From the NCBI GenBank assembly GCA_021845985.1, contig JAJZES010000039.1, positions 1 to 64,000 on the forward strand: a stretch of 64,000 bases of DNA, in the 5' to 3' direction. Shown in pieces: positions 62,728 through 64,000 of this stretch (position 1 is its first letter; every line of letters starts with the position of its first letter). Source of the stretch: Pseudomonadota bacterium (lineage in GTDB: Bacteria > Pseudomonadota > Alphaproteobacteria > Acetobacterales > Acetobacteraceae). Below the pieces are notes generated by a model that worked only from the letters and a program-made list of their open reading frames with translations, was not told the origin of the DNA and ran no database searches. The translations under genes were made by a program, and so were the position numbers.

Positions 62728-63620
62728 TCGCCCAGATACTGGTCGATGGCATCACCTCCGGGGCGATGATCGGCCTCGGCGCGATCGGCCTGACGCTGAC
62801 CTACGGGCTGCTGCGCTTCGCCAATTTCGCCCATGGCGAGTTCGCCACCTGGGGTGCCTATCTGGCGCTGCTGGTCGCCGGGGCGATCGGCCCGGCCGAT
62901 CCGCTCGGCCCGCTCACCTTCGGCTGGCCGCTGCTGGCCGCGCTCGCCGCCAGCATGGTCCTGACGGCGCTGCTGGCGGCGGCGCTGGATGGCGTGCTGT
63001 TCCGCCGGCTGCGCCGCCACGGCAGCGCGATCACCCTGGTCATCGCCAGTTTCGGCGCCTCTCTCGCGCTGCGCAGCGCGCTGGAGTTCGGCTTCGGCCC
63101 GCAGCCCTGGTACTACACGCGCGACATCGCCATGACGGTGCGGCTGGGGCCGGGCATGCGCGCCACCTGGGATCAGCTCGCGGTGCTCGGCCTCGCCATC
63201 GTGCTGATGCTGGCGATGCATCTGCTGATGACGCGCACGCCGCTCGGCCGCGCCATGCGCGCGGTCAGCGAGAACCCCGACCTTGCCCGGCTCGCCGGCA
63301 TCGACCCGGCGCGCATCGTGCGGGTGACCTGGCTGCTCGGCGGCGCGCTGGCCGCCTCGGCCGGGGTGTTCCTCGGCGTCACCGTGCAGCTTCGCCCGAG
63401 CATGGGGTTTGAATTGCTGCTGCCGCTGTTCGCCGCCGCCATCCTCGGCGGCATCGGCAGCGTGCCGGGGGCGATGCTCGGCGGCCTGATCATCGGCATC
63501 GCCGAGGCGGCGTCGGTGCCGCTCGCCGGGGCACAATATCGCGCCGCCGTCGCCTTCGTGGTCATGCTGGCGATGCTGCTGGTGCGGCCCTCCGGGCTGT
63601 TCGGGGGGCGCGGCGGATGA
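62724..63620 (+). CDS. Liv-type ABC importer permease (LivH-like), second importer
   Basis: A 298-residue permease with LivH landmarks GLGAIGLTLTYGLLRFANFAHGEF (read in parts), the coupling loop AVSENPDLARLAGIDPARI and the C-terminal VRPSGLFGG. About eight hydrophobic segments. Overlaps its neighbours by four bases. Confidence 0.92.
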   Translation: MIAQILVDGITSGAMIGLGAIGLTLTYGLLRFANFAHGEFATWGAYLALLVAGAIGPADPLGPLTFGWPLLAALAASMVLTALLAAALDGVLFRRLRRHGSAITLVIASFGASLALRSALEFGFGPQPWYYTRDIAMTVRLGPGMRATWDQLAVLGLAIVLMLAMHLLMTRTPLGRAMRAVSENPDLARLAGIDPARIVRVTWLLGGALAASAGVFLGVTVQLRPSMGFELLLPLFAAAILGGIGSVPGAMLGGLIIGIAEAASVPLAGAQYRAAVAFVVMLAMLLVRPSGLFGGRGG

Positions 63621-64000
63621 GCGGGCTGGCCAGTTACGCCTGCTTCTTCTTCACCGTGGCGCTGACCTACGGCGTGGCGACGCTCGGCCTCAATCTGCAA
63701 TGGGGGTCGGCGGGGCTGTTCAATGTCGGTGTCGCCGGCTTCGCCGCGGTCGGCGCCTATGCCGCGGCGTGGCTCACCGCCGCGCCGGCGGCCGGACACT
63801 GGGGCGGGTTTCAGTTGCCGATCGCCCTCGGCTGGATCGGCGCGATGGCGGCGGCGGCGCTGGCGGCGGCGATTCTCGGCGCCATCACGCTGCGGCTGCG
63901 CGCCGATTACCTCGCCATCACCACCTTCGGCGCCGCCGTCACCATCGAACTCGTCGCCCTCAACGCCCAGACACTGACCGGCGGGCCGTTCGGCATCGCC
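63617..64000 (+). CDS. Liv-type ABC importer permease (LivM-like), N-terminal part
   Basis: About 128 residues before the window edge: MSGLASYACFFFTVALTYGV, then LGLNLQWGSAGLFNVGVAGF, the LivM motif for the second helix, and LRADYLAITTFGAAVTIELVA. The gene is intact as far as seen; roughly 180-200 residues should lie beyond the window. Confidence 0.9.
   Translation, partial: MSGLASYACFFFTVALTYGVATLGLNLQWGSAGLFNVGVAGFAAVGAYAAAWLTAAPAAGHWGGFQLPIALGWIGAMAAAALAAAILGAITLRLRADYLAITTFGAAVTIELVALNAQTLTGGPFGIA

Overview
The window is about 70% GC, densely packed, and has the gene content of an alphaproteobacterium. I infer Rhodospirillales/Acetobacteraceae from the MbfA-type ferritin-like iron exporter, the EipB/DUF1849 protein, the DUF2189 and DUF3108 proteins and overall style, but no rRNA or tRNA gene is present to confirm it. 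I see no insertion sequence, integrase, CRISPR array or origin. No gene-free stretch exceeds 300 bases; the longest (3125-3387, 17954-18183, 31311-31605, 44155-44364, 47207-47479) are described below.

Layout. 1-3124: an edge fragment, an FAD monooxygenase and a phospholipase D-superfamily gene cut by an in-frame amber codon. 3388-7844: a ribose-type ABC importer (reverse strand). 8062-16332: a seven-gene, mostly translationally coupled reverse operon joining a BMP/nucleoside-type ABC importer to a cyanurate/barbiturate-type ring-opening amidohydrolase, an amidase and an aminotransferase. 16466-17953: a soluble PAS-PAS chemoreceptor. 18184-30126: a catabolic cluster around a LysR regulator, comprising a complete branched-chain-type (Liv) importer, an HpcH/HpaI aldolase, an NtaA-type flavin monooxygenase, a lactate/malate-type dehydrogenase, an amidohydrolase, a muconolactone-isomerase-like protein and a GMC oxidoreductase.

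30261-44154 is mainly housekeeping and signalling: PAS/HD-GYP protein, Ndk, an ABC-F ATPase, MbfA, DUF2189, PurH, a glycosyltransferase, a hybrid histidine kinase divergent from an OmpR-type regulator, DinB and a ROK kinase. 44365-47206 is a second sugar ABC importer, divergent from the ROK kinase. 47480-51861 is a tight forward run (EipB-like, beta-propeller, fatty-acid-hydroxylase-type membrane protein, ThDP enzyme). 51865-54365 is a divergent katA/oxyR pair. 54474-56851 holds DUF3108 and choline-sulfatase genes. 56855-64000 is a divergent locus in which a second Liv-type importer has its binding protein on one strand, with DUF3830, TIGR04076, aldo/keto reductase and DAO-family oxidase genes, and its ATPases and permeases on the other; the last permease runs off the window.

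The strongest new observation is a 19-bp element, nCAT-N-A-N7-TTATGG (a LysR T-N11-A box inside a CCAT/ATGG dyad). It occurs four times, each 74-79 bp upstream of a start codon, at every candidate promoter of the 18184-30126 cluster. This predicts a LysR-controlled uptake-and-degradation regulon for an unidentified substrate. Five ABC importer systems in 64 kb suggest a metabolically versatile organism scavenging nitrogenous and carbon compounds.
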